Assembly (NCBI RefSeq): GCF_900113675.1
Contig: NZ_FOQE01000022.1
Coordinates: 1 to 37,990, forward strand
Length of the DNA stretch: 37,990 nt
Direction: 5' to 3'
Source: Pisciglobus halotolerans
GTDB lineage: Bacteria; Bacillota; Bacilli; Lactobacillales; Carnobacteriaceae
The translations under genes were made by a program, and so were the position numbers. Positions 7,277-16,863 of this stretch are shown one piece after another (position 1 is the first letter of the stretch; the number at the start of each line of letters is the position of its first letter). Under the pieces are notes generated by a model. It was not told the origin of the DNA. It ran no database searches and saw nothing but the letters and a program-made list of their open reading frames with translations.

Positions 7277-9409
7277 TTATTGTCCATTTAACCATCTATC
7301 CAGCAGATTGGTTGTTTTGTCTTTCAACGTGTCTGCACCATCAGAAAATTTTCCGCCCCAATAGTCGATCGTATCTTTTACCGATTCTTTCCAATCAGAT
7401 GATGGCTTATCTTTTTCTACCAAGGCTTCAGCACTTTCTGTATTAAAAGCAGTCAGCGGTGTTTCTGGAAGGATCCCTTCCATTTCGGCTTTAAAGACTT
7501 TACCAACACCTCTTGATGTGCTTGATGTCATGTAGTGCCCATTTTCCTTTTCTGTATGGTCAAATCCCATCCAAGTAGCCAGCACGATATCTGGAGTATA
7601 ACCAATTGTCCACTGATCTTTGGTTCCGCCATTAGCTGTTTCAAATGTCAGTTGCGTGCTGCCTGTTTTACCAGCAATCGTGTATCCTGACGGGTTGTTC
7701 TTTTTACCTGTTCCATTTGTAAATACACCCATCATTAGACTTGTCATATCTTTCGCGATTTTTTCAGAGATCACTCGATTCTGCTTAGGTTCAGTGTTGT
7801 CTACAATAACTGCACCAGTAGGGTCAACAATTTTTGTAATAAAATAACCTTCGCTGCGAACGCCGGCGTTTGCAAAAGCCGTATAGGCGCTAGCCATCTG
7901 CAAGGGTGATACGCCATTGCTCATTCCACCCAAGGCCATAGACGATAGATTTTTATCTGCTTCAGAAAGAGGAATCCCAAAATCTTGAAGTGTTTTTTGG
8001 CTTATGCTCAAACCAATCTCGTTGAGCAGCCAAACCGCTGGTACATTCAAGCTATTTGCTAAAGCTTCGTATAACGGTACTTCACCTAAATATTGATCGT
8101 TCCAGTTTGTCGGGTGAAACTTATCTTTTCCAAAAGTAGCTCCTTCTTTGTCTTCAAGCATGGCATCAAAGGTATACCCTTTTTTGAGGGCCGGCGTATA
8201 AACGCCTAATGGTTTGATAGTTGAGCCTGGCTGCAATTTTGCTTGTGTTGCACGGTTGTATCCTCTAAATTCGTGATCACCGCGTCCGCCGATCACAGCC
8301 ATGACTCCTCCAGTTTTAGCATCTAGTAAAACAGAAGCACTTTGAACCAACGTCCCATCATTGGCATCATCAAAGAGTGAGCCTTTTTGATAAACTTTAT
8401 CCATTGCTATCTGAGCATCTTGGTCTAATGATGTATAGATTTTGTAGCCGCTGTTCAAAATATCTTCTTCTGTGAACCCATATTGATTGATTGCTTCACG
8501 AATAATGGAATCAAAATAATAAGGGTAGTTATAGCCGCTCTCTTTTTGATAATGGTCTTTCAGTGTAAGAGAGGTATTTTTTATAGCAGTTACTTCTTCT
8601 TGTGTAAGAACTTTATTGTCCATCATCAAACTCAATACCACATTTCTGCGGGAAAGAGCTTTATCCATATGATCAAGTGGATTATAAGAAGAAGGAGCCT
8701 TTAACATGCCTGCCAATGTCGCTGCTTCAGATACATTGATTTTAGAAGCTGACTTTCCAAAGTACTTTTGAGCTGCATCTTCGGCACCCCAAACGCCATT
8801 TCCAAAGTAAGACTGATTTAAGTACATTTCCAAAATTTCGTCTTTAGAATATTCTTTTTCAATTTCAATTGATAAAAACAATTCCTTAAATTTACGGGAC
8901 ATCGTCTGATCCAATGATAAAAAAGCATTTTTAGCCAATTGTTGTGTGATCGTACTGCCTCCGCCAACAATATGTCCACCATGGACCACATATCCTACTG
9001 CCGCTCGGACGATCCCGATTGGATCAAATCCCTTATGTTTTTCAAAACGTTGGTCTTCTGTTGAAATAACCGCTTTTTCTAAGTCGTCTGAAATATCATC
9101 AAGAGATACAAAGGTTCCTTTTTGTGCATACAATTTACCTGCTTCTTCTCCAGAACGATCATAAATCGTGGTCGATTGTTCAAGAGATGCTTGCATATTT
9201 TCTACGTTTGTTCGTTTAGCAAAAATATAAAGCGATAAACAACTGATGATTGAAATCATGAGCAAACCAATAATGATGATCTTGTTCACATGATATTTAC
9301 GCCAAAACCTTTTGATTTTATTCTTCATGCTCAGCCAATATGGCATTAACCATTGCCACAATCGATGAAAAAAATCTTTCACTGCTTTTATTATTTTTTC
9401 CTGATTCAT
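7277..9409 (-). CDS. pbpZ: class A penicillin-binding protein (PBP2A type, GT51 + transpeptidase)
   Basis: This bifunctional peptidoglycan synthase has a cytoplasmic basic N-terminus and one membrane helix at about 44-64. Its glycosyltransferase-51 domain carries EDQRF (118-122) and GGSTITQQ (150-157). The penicillin-binding transpeptidase domain carries STIK (396-399, active serine), SLN (453-455) and KTGS (581-584). All catalytic motifs are intact. At 710 aa it fits the enterococcal PBP2A protein whose gene is called pbpZ; I give that symbol from gene neighbourhood memory (near prsA), so it is less certain than the enzyme class. The Shine-Dalgarno AAGGATGG precedes the ATG at normal spacing. 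Confidence 0.92.
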   Translation of the reverse strand: MNQEKIIKAVKDFFHRLWQWLMPYWLSMKNKIKRFWRKYHVNKIIIIGLLMISIISCLSLYIFAKRTNVENMQASLEQSTTIYDRSGEEAGKLYAQKGTFVSLDDISDDLEKAVISTEDQRFEKHKGFDPIGIVRAAVGYVVHGGHIVGGGSTITQQLAKNAFLSLDQTMSRKFKELFLSIEIEKEYSKDEILEMYLNQSYFGNGVWGAEDAAQKYFGKSASKINVSEAATLAGMLKAPSSYNPLDHMDKALSRRNVVLSLMMDNKVLTQEEVTAIKNTSLTLKDHYQKESGYNYPYYFDSIIREAINQYGFTEEDILNSGYKIYTSLDQDAQIAMDKVYQKGSLFDDANDGTLVQSASVLLDAKTGGVMAVIGGRGDHEFRGYNRATQAKLQPGSTIKPLGVYTPALKKGYTFDAMLEDKEGATFGKDKFHPTNWNDQYLGEVPLYEALANSLNVPAVWLLNEIGLSISQKTLQDFGIPLSEADKNLSSMALGGMSNGVSPLQMASAYTAFANAGVRSEGYFITKIVDPTGAVIVDNTEPKQNRVISEKIAKDMTSLMMGVFTNGTGKKNNPSGYTIAGKTGSTQLTFETANGGTKDQWTIGYTPDIVLATWMGFDHTEKENGHYMTSSTSRGVGKVFKAEMEGILPETPLTAFNTESAEALVEKDKPSSDWKESVKDTIDYWGGKFSDGADTLKDKTTNLLDRWLNGQ

Positions 9410-9480
9410 TTTTTCATTCCATCCTTAATATCACTCAACTCTTTTAATTTTTCCATTTTAACCAGTTTACCAAAATTAAG

Positions 9481-9510
9481 AAAAAAAAACATCCTACCTA
9501 AGCAGGATGT
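9481..9510 (-). terminator. intrinsic terminator downstream of nrnA
   Basis: A 7-bp stem ACATCCT/AGGATGT (9489-9495 with 9504-9510) with an 8-nt loop is followed on the minus strand by a run of eight to nine T. It ends the ytoI-nrnA transcript before the PBP gene. Confidence 0.85.
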
Positions 9511-9574
9511 CATCGCTTTACTGTTTAAGAAAGATTAAATTTAACATGAATACTGACAAAAAGTTGGATGTGTT

Positions 9575-10555
9575 CTATTTTTCTGTCTCCATGAGCTGTT
9601 GCCACTCTTCAGCAGCTGTTTCAAATTGAGTTAAGATTTGTTGAACTTCTTCTAAATCTTTGGCATTAGCTCCGCTGGCTAGTGGATGTCCACCGCCGTT
9701 ATGTTGCTTGGCTATTTCATTGATAATAGGTCCTTTTGATCTCAATCGACAACGATAGTAGCCTTCTGGTTGTTCTACGAAAACACCCCAAACGAGTACC
9801 TCTTCAATCGTTCCAGGGAGCGGTACGATACTAGCGGTTTCTGTGTCTGCTACATTGAAAGTATTCATCAGTTCTTTTGTTAAAACAATTGAACCCACAC
9901 CGGTCGAACTGATTTGGACATGCTGTAAAACATATCCAGACAACTTAGCAACTTTCAAACTCTTCGTGTCTAATTGGCGATTGATTTCATCTGGCACAAA
10001 ACCATATTCCATTAATGCAGCAGCGGTACGCATGGTATGAGGTGTTGTGGAAGCATAAAGAAAACGACCTGTATCTCCAACGATTCCTGCATATAGAAGT
10101 CGAGCGGCTTCATCTGACATTTTCATCGCTTCTCGCAAAGAAAAACAAAAATCTGCTATGATCTCACTGCAGCTGCTTGCATCAATATTCACATACCATT
10201 GGTCTCCGTAAACATCATCGTTAGGGTGATGATCGATTTTAATCAGTTTATCGCCCATTTCATATCGCTTATCACTGATACGCGGTATATTTGCCGTATC
10301 GGTCACGATCACCAATGCTCCGTTGTAATCTTCGTCTTTGACTTCATCCATTTGAGCCAGAAAAGACAAATCAGCTACTGGTCCGCCTGCCTTTAAAATG
10401 CGTTTCTCTGGGAAACTATGCTTTAAAATTTCAGCAAGTCCAGCTTGAGATCCAATCGCATCTGGATCCGGGCGCATATGACGGTGAATAATAATGGTTT
10501 GATATCGTTTGATGGTTTCTAATATTTCTGCAAAGGTTGCTTGGTTTTCTTGCAT
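9575..10555 (-). CDS. nrnA: NrnA/YtqI, DHH-family nanoRNase and pAp phosphatase
   Basis: The family degrades oligoribonucleotides of a few bases and hydrolyses 3'-phosphoadenosine 5'-phosphate. The DHH domain shows HRHMRPDPDAIGS (24-36), the Asp86 motif VTDTAN, and IDHHP with DHH at 108-110. The C-terminal DHHA1 domain has GGGHPLASGA near residue 290. The length of 326 aa is typical. It lies 37 bp downstream of ytoI with AGGAG before its ATG, so the two are probably co-transcribed, an arrangement common in Firmicutes. A terminator follows. Confidence 0.93.
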   Translation of the reverse strand: MQENQATFAEILETIKRYQTIIIHRHMRPDPDAIGSQAGLAEILKHSFPEKRILKAGGPVADLSFLAQMDEVKDEDYNGALVIVTDTANIPRISDKRYEMGDKLIKIDHHPNDDVYGDQWYVNIDASSCSEIIADFCFSLREAMKMSDEAARLLYAGIVGDTGRFLYASTTPHTMRTAAALMEYGFVPDEINRQLDTKSLKVAKLSGYVLQHVQISSTGVGSIVLTKELMNTFNVADTETASIVPLPGTIEEVLVWGVFVEQPEGYYRCRLRSKGPIINEIAKQHNGGGHPLASGANAKDLEEVQQILTQFETAAEEWQQLMETEK

Positions 10556-10592
10556 GTTCTTGCTCCTTTTTTAGTTTCTAAAAAAACTATTT

Positions 10593-11939
10593 TTACGACC
10601 GCTGCATCAATTGAGAAATAACGATTGCTTTTGCAACAAGGATATTCTCACGGTACACTTCGATGTCAAACTTAGCCGTTCTTCTGCCCATTTCAAAAAT
10701 CTTAGGACGGATTTCCAAGATACTTTCGATTTGGATCACTTTAATAGAATGGACGTTGATTTGTTCAATCACTGCATTCTTTTTTTGCTCGCATAATAAT
10801 GTCCTTTTTGCTGTGCTGGCAATCATTTCACTGAGTATGCCAAGCGAGAGTGTCCCCATAGTATCAGTCATTTGTGGTGTCACCTTAAACGAATAGCTTG
10901 GCAGTGAAAGTTCATTTTCTAAAATATCTGGAGAAGCAGCGGTCATTTCATTTCTTTCTAAGGCTTCTGCAATCTGGTCTTCAAAGGTTGCACTCATTTG
11001 TAATTGACGCTGCATCGTTTGCATAGCTTTCATCACGTCTTGGCGCGAGATGATCCCCATAAGTGTCAAATCATCTTTAACAACTGGCATGACTTCCAGA
11101 CCATCCCAAATCATCAAATGACCCACGCTCGCTACGCTCATGTGTGTTTTAACGATCGTCGGATTTTTTGTCATTACCCGATTCAACTTTATATTATCTG
11201 CCTTGCCGATCACATCTTTTGCTGTCACGATCCCCATTAAGCGCATATTTTTGTTGACGATCGGAAAACGGGAGTGATGGCTTTTTTCGTTTAATGCACG
11301 ATAATCATAGATCGTATCTTCCATCATCAAATATTTTGTTTGAGACAGTGGAATATAAATATCTCCTGCCAGCATAATGTCTTTTTTGATCAGTTGATCT
11401 GTCAAGGCTCGATTGATCATCGTTGCAACAGTAAAAGAATCATAACTGGTGGCCAAAATAGGTAAAGAAAAAGTATTCGAAAGCTTGACGATCGCGTCAG
11501 AAGTCTTAAATCCGCCCGTAATCAAAACAGCTGCACCATTTTGTAAAGCCAGTTTTTGTGCATTTTCACGATTTCCTACGATCATTAGCGATCCAGGGGT
11601 AATATATCGAGTCATCGCTTCTTCTTCCATTGCGCCAATGATAAATTTGTTTAGATCCTTGTCTAAACCTTCATTACCGCCTAGGACCTCGCCGTCAATA
11701 ATATTCACGACTTCTCTAAAGGTCAAACTCTCAATACTTTCTTTCATTTTCCTTTCGATCCGAATCGTTCCTACACGTTGAATCGTTGAAACGAGGCCGG
11801 TATTTTCAGCGTCTTTAATCGCTCGATAAGCCGTTCCCTCACTGACTTTCAGGTTTTTAGCAATTGAACGAACGGATATCTTTTCTCCCACTGGTAAGGA
11901 TTCAATATAAGCCAGTATTTGATTATGTTTAGTGGTCAT
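10593..11939 (-). CDS. ytoI: YtoI-like regulator (HTH, DRTGG, two CBS, hotdog domain)
   Basis: A GntR/DeoR-like helix-turn-helix occupies residues ~1-60 (SVRSIAKNLKVSEGTAYRAI). A DRTGG-type domain at ~65-180, two CBS motifs at ~190-310 (repeats of MGIVTAKDV and MGIISRQDV) and a thioesterase-like hotdog fold at ~330-445 follow. CBS pairs usually sense adenine nucleotides, so a ligand-responsive regulator is inferred; the target is unknown. The 448-aa length matches the Bacillus YtoI architecture. Shine-Dalgarno AGGAGT precedes the ATG. It sits upstream of nrnA, and the conserved pairing hints at a link to nucleotide turnover. Confidence 0.85.
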   Translation of the reverse strand: MTTKHNQILAYIESLPVGEKISVRSIAKNLKVSEGTAYRAIKDAENTGLVSTIQRVGTIRIERKMKESIESLTFREVVNIIDGEVLGGNEGLDKDLNKFIIGAMEEEAMTRYITPGSLMIVGNRENAQKLALQNGAAVLITGGFKTSDAIVKLSNTFSLPILATSYDSFTVATMINRALTDQLIKKDIMLAGDIYIPLSQTKYLMMEDTIYDYRALNEKSHHSRFPIVNKNMRLMGIVTAKDVIGKADNIKLNRVMTKNPTIVKTHMSVASVGHLMIWDGLEVMPVVKDDLTLMGIISRQDVMKAMQTMQRQLQMSATFEDQIAEALERNEMTAASPDILENELSLPSYSFKVTPQMTDTMGTLSLGILSEMIASTAKRTLLCEQKKNAVIEQINVHSIKVIQIESILEIRPKIFEMGRRTAKFDIEVYRENILVAKAIVISQLMQRS

Positions 11940-12060
11940 GTAAAACTCCTAAATTCTTTTTATAAACAACATCGTCTGCTTGCTAAGCGATAAAGTCATC
12001 AATTTAAAATTAATAAAAGACTGATGAGCTATCCAATGTTTTTTTTAGATTCTATATCTA

Positions 12061-12750
12061 TTAGATCAGAGATACATCCATCTCTTCGCCGATTTCCAAA
12101 ACTTTTCCTTGTTCATGAGGCAATCCAGCACAAAAAGCATCTCCGTCTTGTTCAATGAGGGGAAACGTATTGTAATGAATCGGAACAACTCTCTTGGCTT
12201 TCAAGTAACTCGCTGCAATTGTTGCATCTTCTGGTCCCATCGTATAATTATCGCCAATCGGCAGAAAAGCAACATCAATCGGCTGATAAGCACCAATTAA
12301 TTTCATATCTGAAAAGAGAGCTGTGTCCCCCGCGTGGTAGATCGTCTGTCCATCAACACTGAAGATAATGCCGGCAGCTAATCCCAACGTAAATGGTTTG
12401 CCATCTATTTCATAGGAAGAACCGTGAATAGCAGGCGTCATCTTGATTTCTCCAAAATCAAACTGATGCTTGCCGCCCATCTGCATGCCATGTGTTTGCA
12501 AGCCTTTACTACTGAAAAACTCAGCAATCTCGACATTTGAAACGATCAATGCTCCAGTTCTTTTCGCAATAGGCTCTGTATCACCGATATGATCGTTATG
12601 TGCATGTGTTAAAATGATCGCATCTGCTTCAACAGTTTTAGGGTCTAAATCACTTTTGTCATTTCCCGTAATAAAAGGATCGATTAGAATTTGTTTTCCT
12701 GCATCTGTTACGATTTTTATACAAGATTGCCCGTGCCATGAACATTTCAT
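12061..12750 (-). CDS. ytkL: YtkL-like metal-dependent hydrolase (metallo-beta-lactamase fold, UPF0173)
   Basis: This is a small hydrolase of the metallo-beta-lactamase superfamily whose natural substrate is not known. The zinc motif THAHNDH sits at residues 48-54 (His49, His51, Asp53, His54). Downstream metal ligands lie in IHGSS, YHAGDTALF and HYNTFP. I moved the start to the ATG at 12750 because AAGGGGAG lies inside the six codons that a start at 12768 would add. A good promoter (TTGCAA, 17 bp, TATAAT) lies upstream, so it is likely its own transcription unit. Confidence 0.9.
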   Translation of the reverse strand: MKCSWHGQSCIKIVTDAGKQILIDPFITGNDKSDLDPKTVEADAIILTHAHNDHIGDTEPIAKRTGALIVSNVEIAEFFSSKGLQTHGMQMGGKHQFDFGEIKMTPAIHGSSYEIDGKPFTLGLAAGIIFSVDGQTIYHAGDTALFSDMKLIGAYQPIDVAFLPIGDNYTMGPEDATIAASYLKAKRVVPIHYNTFPLIEQDGDAFCAGLPHEQGKVLEIGEEMDVSLI

Positions 12751-12846
12751 GTTTCTTCTCCCCTTCATTTTTTAATCAAATGTTCCATCATTAGCCATGC
12801 TGATTTGAACATTGAGGTCTATTCCGTTTTCTTTACAACTGCTTTC

Positions 12847-12875
12847 ATTATAACGTTCTCATTTTAAGATTGCAA
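12847..12875 (-). promoter_or_regulatory. sigma-A promoter of the YtkL-like gene
   Basis: On the minus strand: -35 TTGCAA (12870-12875), 17-bp spacer, -10 TATAAT (12847-12852). This is one of the best housekeeping promoters in the window. Confidence 0.75.
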
Positions 12876-12959
12876 TGAATGGCCTTGTCTCATGCACGTC
12901 TATGAAAGGTTTCGTTCACCAAATCAATCGATTCGTTTGAACGCATCTTCTTCGTTTTT

Positions 12960-14117
12960 TTAATCATTTTCAGTCTCAATTTCTTTGTTACTGGCTTCAG
13001 CTTCCCATAAAGGTAAAACGATATTTTCAAATGTGAGGGGATCTAGTCCTGTCACTGTAACCCCTAATAAGCGAACACCTTTTTCAATCATTCCAATTTC
13101 ATACCATAAGTTTTGCGCTTGAAAAAACAGCTCCTCTTTATCTCGAACATAGTGCGGTAATGTCATCCTTTTAGTGACTGTTTCAAAATCAGCATAACGG
13201 ATTTTAATGACTACCGTTTTTCCATGCTTCTGATTTTTTGAAAGAGAAGATTGTACTTTAACGGTCAACTTCCTTAACTCTGCAATGACTTCCGGTTCTG
13301 TTCGTAAGATTTGATGATACGTGTCTTCCTTTCCAATCGATTTTCGTTCTCTAAAAGGTTGCACAGGAGCATTATCGATTCCTCTGACTTTACGATAGAG
13401 CGAATAGCCCATTTTTCCAAAATGATGAATCAACTCTAATTCAGAACGTTGATACAGGTCTTCACCAGTAAAAATATTTAATTCATGCATTTTCTCAAGT
13501 GATTTCTTTCCAACGCCATAGAACTTTTCAATTGGGAGTTCTCTTAAAAATTGTAGGGCATCTTCTGGAGGGATAACCGTCAATCCAGCAGGTTTATGGA
13601 AATCGGAAGCTAGTTTCGCAATGAACTTGTTGTAAGAAACGCCTGCTGATGAGGTTAAATGGACTTTTTCCCATATTTCTCTTTGAATACGCTGAGCAAT
13701 CAGTGTTGCACTTTTCAGTCCCATTTTGTTACTGGTTACATCTAAGTAGGCTTCATCTAAAGAAAGTGGTTCAATCATATCAGTATACCGTCTAAATACT
13801 TCTCGAACTTGCGCAGAGATAGCTCGGTATAAATCAAAGTGGCCTGGAATGAACTGACCATGTGGACAAAGCTCGAAAGCTCTTTGTGCGCTCATAGCAG
13901 AATGCACACCATACTTTCGCGCTTCATAATTTGCAGTAGCCACTACACCTTTTCCGCCTGTTTCTTTTGGGTGACGTGCAATGATCACTGGTTTCCCTTT
14001 CAAATTTGGATTTTCTCGCTCTTCTACTGAGGCAAAGAAAGCATCCATATCGACGTGAATGATTTTCCTTGAAGTGTCTCTTTTTGGTTCATCAAAATGC
14101 AGCAGTCCAATATCCAT
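12960..14117 (-). CDS. dinB: DNA polymerase IV (Y-family, DinB)
   Basis: This error-prone translesion polymerase has catalytic carboxylates Asp23 in HVDMDAFF and Asp121-Glu122 in LSLDEAYLDV. The SSAGVSYNKFIAKLASDFHKP block and a helix-hairpin-helix region (YGVGKKSLEKM) follow. The little-finger domain covers about residues 240-360. Near the C-terminus ENIVLPLW resembles the pentapeptide that binds the beta clamp. The length of 385 aa is normal for Gram-positive Pol IV. The start has GGGAGG nine bases ahead. I saw no convincing LexA box upstream, unlike recA. Confidence 0.94.
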   Translation of the reverse strand: MDIGLLHFDEPKRDTSRKIIHVDMDAFFASVEERENPNLKGKPVIIARHPKETGGKGVVATANYEARKYGVHSAMSAQRAFELCPHGQFIPGHFDLYRAISAQVREVFRRYTDMIEPLSLDEAYLDVTSNKMGLKSATLIAQRIQREIWEKVHLTSSAGVSYNKFIAKLASDFHKPAGLTVIPPEDALQFLRELPIEKFYGVGKKSLEKMHELNIFTGEDLYQRSELELIHHFGKMGYSLYRKVRGIDNAPVQPFRERKSIGKEDTYHQILRTEPEVIAELRKLTVKVQSSLSKNQKHGKTVVIKIRYADFETVTKRMTLPHYVRDKEELFFQAQNLWYEIGMIEKGVRLLGVTVTGLDPLTFENIVLPLWEAEASNKEIETEND

Positions 14118-14171
14118 CTTTCTCCGCCTCCCTTCATGTATATTTTAAAAGATTCCTTTTTGTTCCGCAAC

Positions 14172-14209
14172 AAAAGAGAGGAACTAGGGCATCTTCTCCT
14201 AGTTCCTCT
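14172..14209 (-). terminator. intrinsic terminator between comN and dinB
   Basis: A 12-bp stem (AGAGGAACTAGG at 14177-14188 with CCTAGTTCCTCT at 14198-14209) is followed on the minus strand by TTTTGTTG. It would end the comN transcript after it has passed through element copy 2. In the plus direction the tail is only TTTATAGT, which is also the target duplication of that element. Confidence 0.75.
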
Positions 14210-14216
14210 TTATAGT
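14209..14216 (+). repeat. left target-site duplication of element copy 2
   Basis: TTTATAGT, repeated exactly at 14499-14506. It starts at the last base of the terminator stem. Confidence 0.8.
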
Positions 14217-14498
14217 GGGTCTTCCTCTTTTAACGTTGGTAAAGAAATTTCCTACGGTCGATGGGCTACTGATGGAAAGCCATGAGAACACATTGAGCCG
14301 AAAATCGCGTCTCAATGCTTGCAAGCTTCAAACTTAGTGTAACGGCTAAAGCCTAACACTAAGTGATTCACATTGCATCTTTTTTCATGGCTATCAGTAG
14401 CCCTATGCGCCTCCTGAAATTTCTAGAAATAGGATTCTAACGAGCTTAGCATTAAAAAAATTGATTTTTTACAGACCAACGTTAAATATTGTAGAACC
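14217..14498 (+). mobile_element. MITE-like element, copy 2 (282 bp, long form)
   Basis: The ends are GGGTCTTCCTC and GTAGAACC, forming ~25-bp imperfect terminal inverted repeats that share TTTAACGTTGGT. The whole element is a nested palindrome. The outer arms pair, then GGGCTACTGAT/AGCCATGA (14263-14285, with a 4-base bulge) pairs with 14385-14403. CTTAGTGT (14333-14340) pairs with ACACTAAG (14356-14363), and a GGCT/AGCC hairpin (14344-14353) sits at the tip. The exact 8-bp duplication TTTATAGT flanks it. There is no coding frame, so it must have been moved by a transposase from elsewhere. The outer ~50 bp at each side match copy 1 at 1376-1476. Confidence 0.85.
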
Positions 14499-14506
14499 TT
14501 TATAGT
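14499..14506 (+). repeat. right target-site duplication of element copy 2
   Basis: TTTATAGT, the exact partner of 14209-14216. Confidence 0.8.
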
Positions 14507-14512
14507 AGTGTC

Positions 14513-14644
14513 CTATTTTGTATGTTTGTCTCTTAACCAGTCGTATATGGCTTTAGTCGTAAAAGTTTTCATTTGATTTAGTAAAAAAGTTGTCTTGTAA
14601 AAGATATCTCGGGTGCATTCAGTTAAACTTTGTTGAAAACACCG
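14513..14644 (-). other. in-frame open extension downstream of comN
   Basis: After the comN TAA (14645-14647) the same frame stays open for 43 more codons to a TAG at 14513-14515. The last part would read MKTFTTKAIYDWLRDKHTK if begun at the ATG at 14572. That ATG lacks a Shine-Dalgarno. It may be a decayed C-terminal extension of comN, a readthrough product or chance. I do not claim it is translated. Confidence 0.25.
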
Positions 14645-14923
14645 TTAAAACAAATCGTTCAAGTTCATTTCATCAAGAGAGCGGACCTGATACACTTGAG
14701 CTTCTAAAGAAGCAAAGTCAAGATAATGATTGGGCATAAGGTTTAAAATATCGTTGATCTGTTGATAATAATGTACGGGTATTTCTTTTTTCCATCGAAA
14801 TGTTTTTAAATACCGCCATATATCTTCTGTTGTTATTTGAGGATACCCAAGATGATGAAATTCTTTTACTTTTAAGTCTATCCATGGTTTCAGTGAGTCA
14901 AAGTAAAGTTCCAGTTCTTCCAT
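14645..14923 (-). CDS. comN: ComN-like post-transcriptional regulator (YrzD family)
   Basis: This small 92-aa protein of the ComN/YrzD family acts in Bacillus subtilis on comE mRNA and is linked to cell poles via DivIVA. The family pattern is seen in the first half: a W-I-D-L-K-V-K-E-F helix, then HLGYPQITTEDIW and YLKTFRWKKEIP. In Bacillus comN also lies near tgt, yajC and secDF, which supports the call; secDF is absent here. The Shine-Dalgarno is loose (AAGGAG at -12, GGTGA directly before the ATG). The reading frame continues open past the stop. Its 3' UTR is interrupted by element copy 2. Confidence 0.75.
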   Translation of the reverse strand: MEELELYFDSLKPWIDLKVKEFHHLGYPQITTEDIWRYLKTFRWKKEIPVHYYQQINDILNLMPNHYLDFASLEAQVYQVRSLDEMNLNDLF

Positions 14924-15157
14924 TCACCTTCACACTCCTTTTCTTCTCCTGATCAAGATAAAAATATGATGACAGATAACAGTTGAAAAAGCAGTCTTTT
15001 GTTAGCTAATTCGTATTTTAACAGCTCCTATAATAATCAATTCAGACACTCGTCTTGCACTTTTGGATAGTCTGATTTTTACAAAGAAGCTGTTTCCCTT
15101 TGGCTTATCTATTCAATCAATCAGAACGGTTCTCTTCCATTTTATCCTTAAAGACAC
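14924..15157. other. comN leader region
   Basis: No gene was recognised. The region holds an extended -10 motif for comN (TGTTAAAAT on the minus strand at 15015-15023) with no clear -35. The leader to the comN start would then be ~85 nt. Confidence 0.4.
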
Positions 15158-15183
15158 AAAAAAGAAAGGCATAAGAGCCTTTC
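15158..15183 (-). terminator. intrinsic terminator after yajC
   Basis: A 7-bp stem GAAAGGC/GCCTTTC (15164-15170 with 15177-15183) with a 6-nt loop is followed on the minus strand by TTTTTTG. About 100 nt of untranslated 3' RNA lies between the yajC stop and this hairpin. Confidence 0.8.
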
Positions 15184-15281
15184 CTTAGAATTCTTTAAAA
15201 TCCATTTTTTATTCTGATTTGTCTTACATGCTCATACATGATGTCATCATTTCAGATTTGATGCGAAAAGTCGTTTATTTC

Positions 15282-15593
15282 TTACTTCTCTACATCTGCT
15301 GAATTTACGTTTGAAGCGGCAGTTGTTGTATCAGCCGTTTTAACGCGAGAAATCGCTCGTCTTTCAAATGTTAAATAAATTCCTTCACAATCCAAAACGA
15401 TTGTTTTTTCTGCTTCTCTGACTTCATCGACGATTCCATGCAAGCCGCCAATTGTAACTACAGCATCACCTTTTTTCAATGAATCAAGCATACTTTGTGT
15501 TTTTTGAGCTGCTTTCTTTTGCGGACGAATCATCATAAAGTACATCAATAGCATAATGACCGCAAAAGGAAGAATACTAAAAATAAATTCCAA
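15282..15593 (-). CDS. yajC: YajC, Sec translocon accessory membrane protein
   Basis: This single-pass membrane protein is associated with the Sec translocase. Residues ~3-22 form the helix (FIFSILPFAVIMLLMYFMMI), followed at once by the family mark RPQKKAAQK. A cytoplasmic beta-rich domain follows (MLDSLKKGDAVVTIGGLHGIV). I chose a TTG start at 15593 (103 aa) because AAGGAG lies exactly 8 nt before it and the protein then begins just ahead of the membrane helix, as in homologues. Longer starts would add a 20-residue charged lead with no ribosome site. It lies 87 bp downstream of tgt in the same transcript and ends at a terminator. Confidence 0.9.
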   Translation of the reverse strand: MEFIFSILPFAVIMLLMYFMMIRPQKKAAQKTQSMLDSLKKGDAVVTIGGLHGIVDEVREAEKTIVLDCEGIYLTFERRAISRVKTADTTTAASNVNSADVEK

Positions 15594-15680
15594 GTTGTTC
15601 ACTCCTTGTTGTTTAAGTAAGATAGTCACATCTTTTCTTATTAACTGTACCAAAAAAAGCCCTTTAATACTACCTATTTT

Positions 15681-16859
<1,179 letters not shown>

Positions 16860-16863
16860 CTAT

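Noticed and set aside
12769-12959. Small gene between the YtkL-like gene and dinB
   Set aside because: Only a clear promoter for the YtkL-like gene is found; no frame with a ribosome site.
14118-14171. LexA box upstream of dinB
   Set aside because: Only GGAAC followed by A-rich sequence is found; the second half-site is missing.
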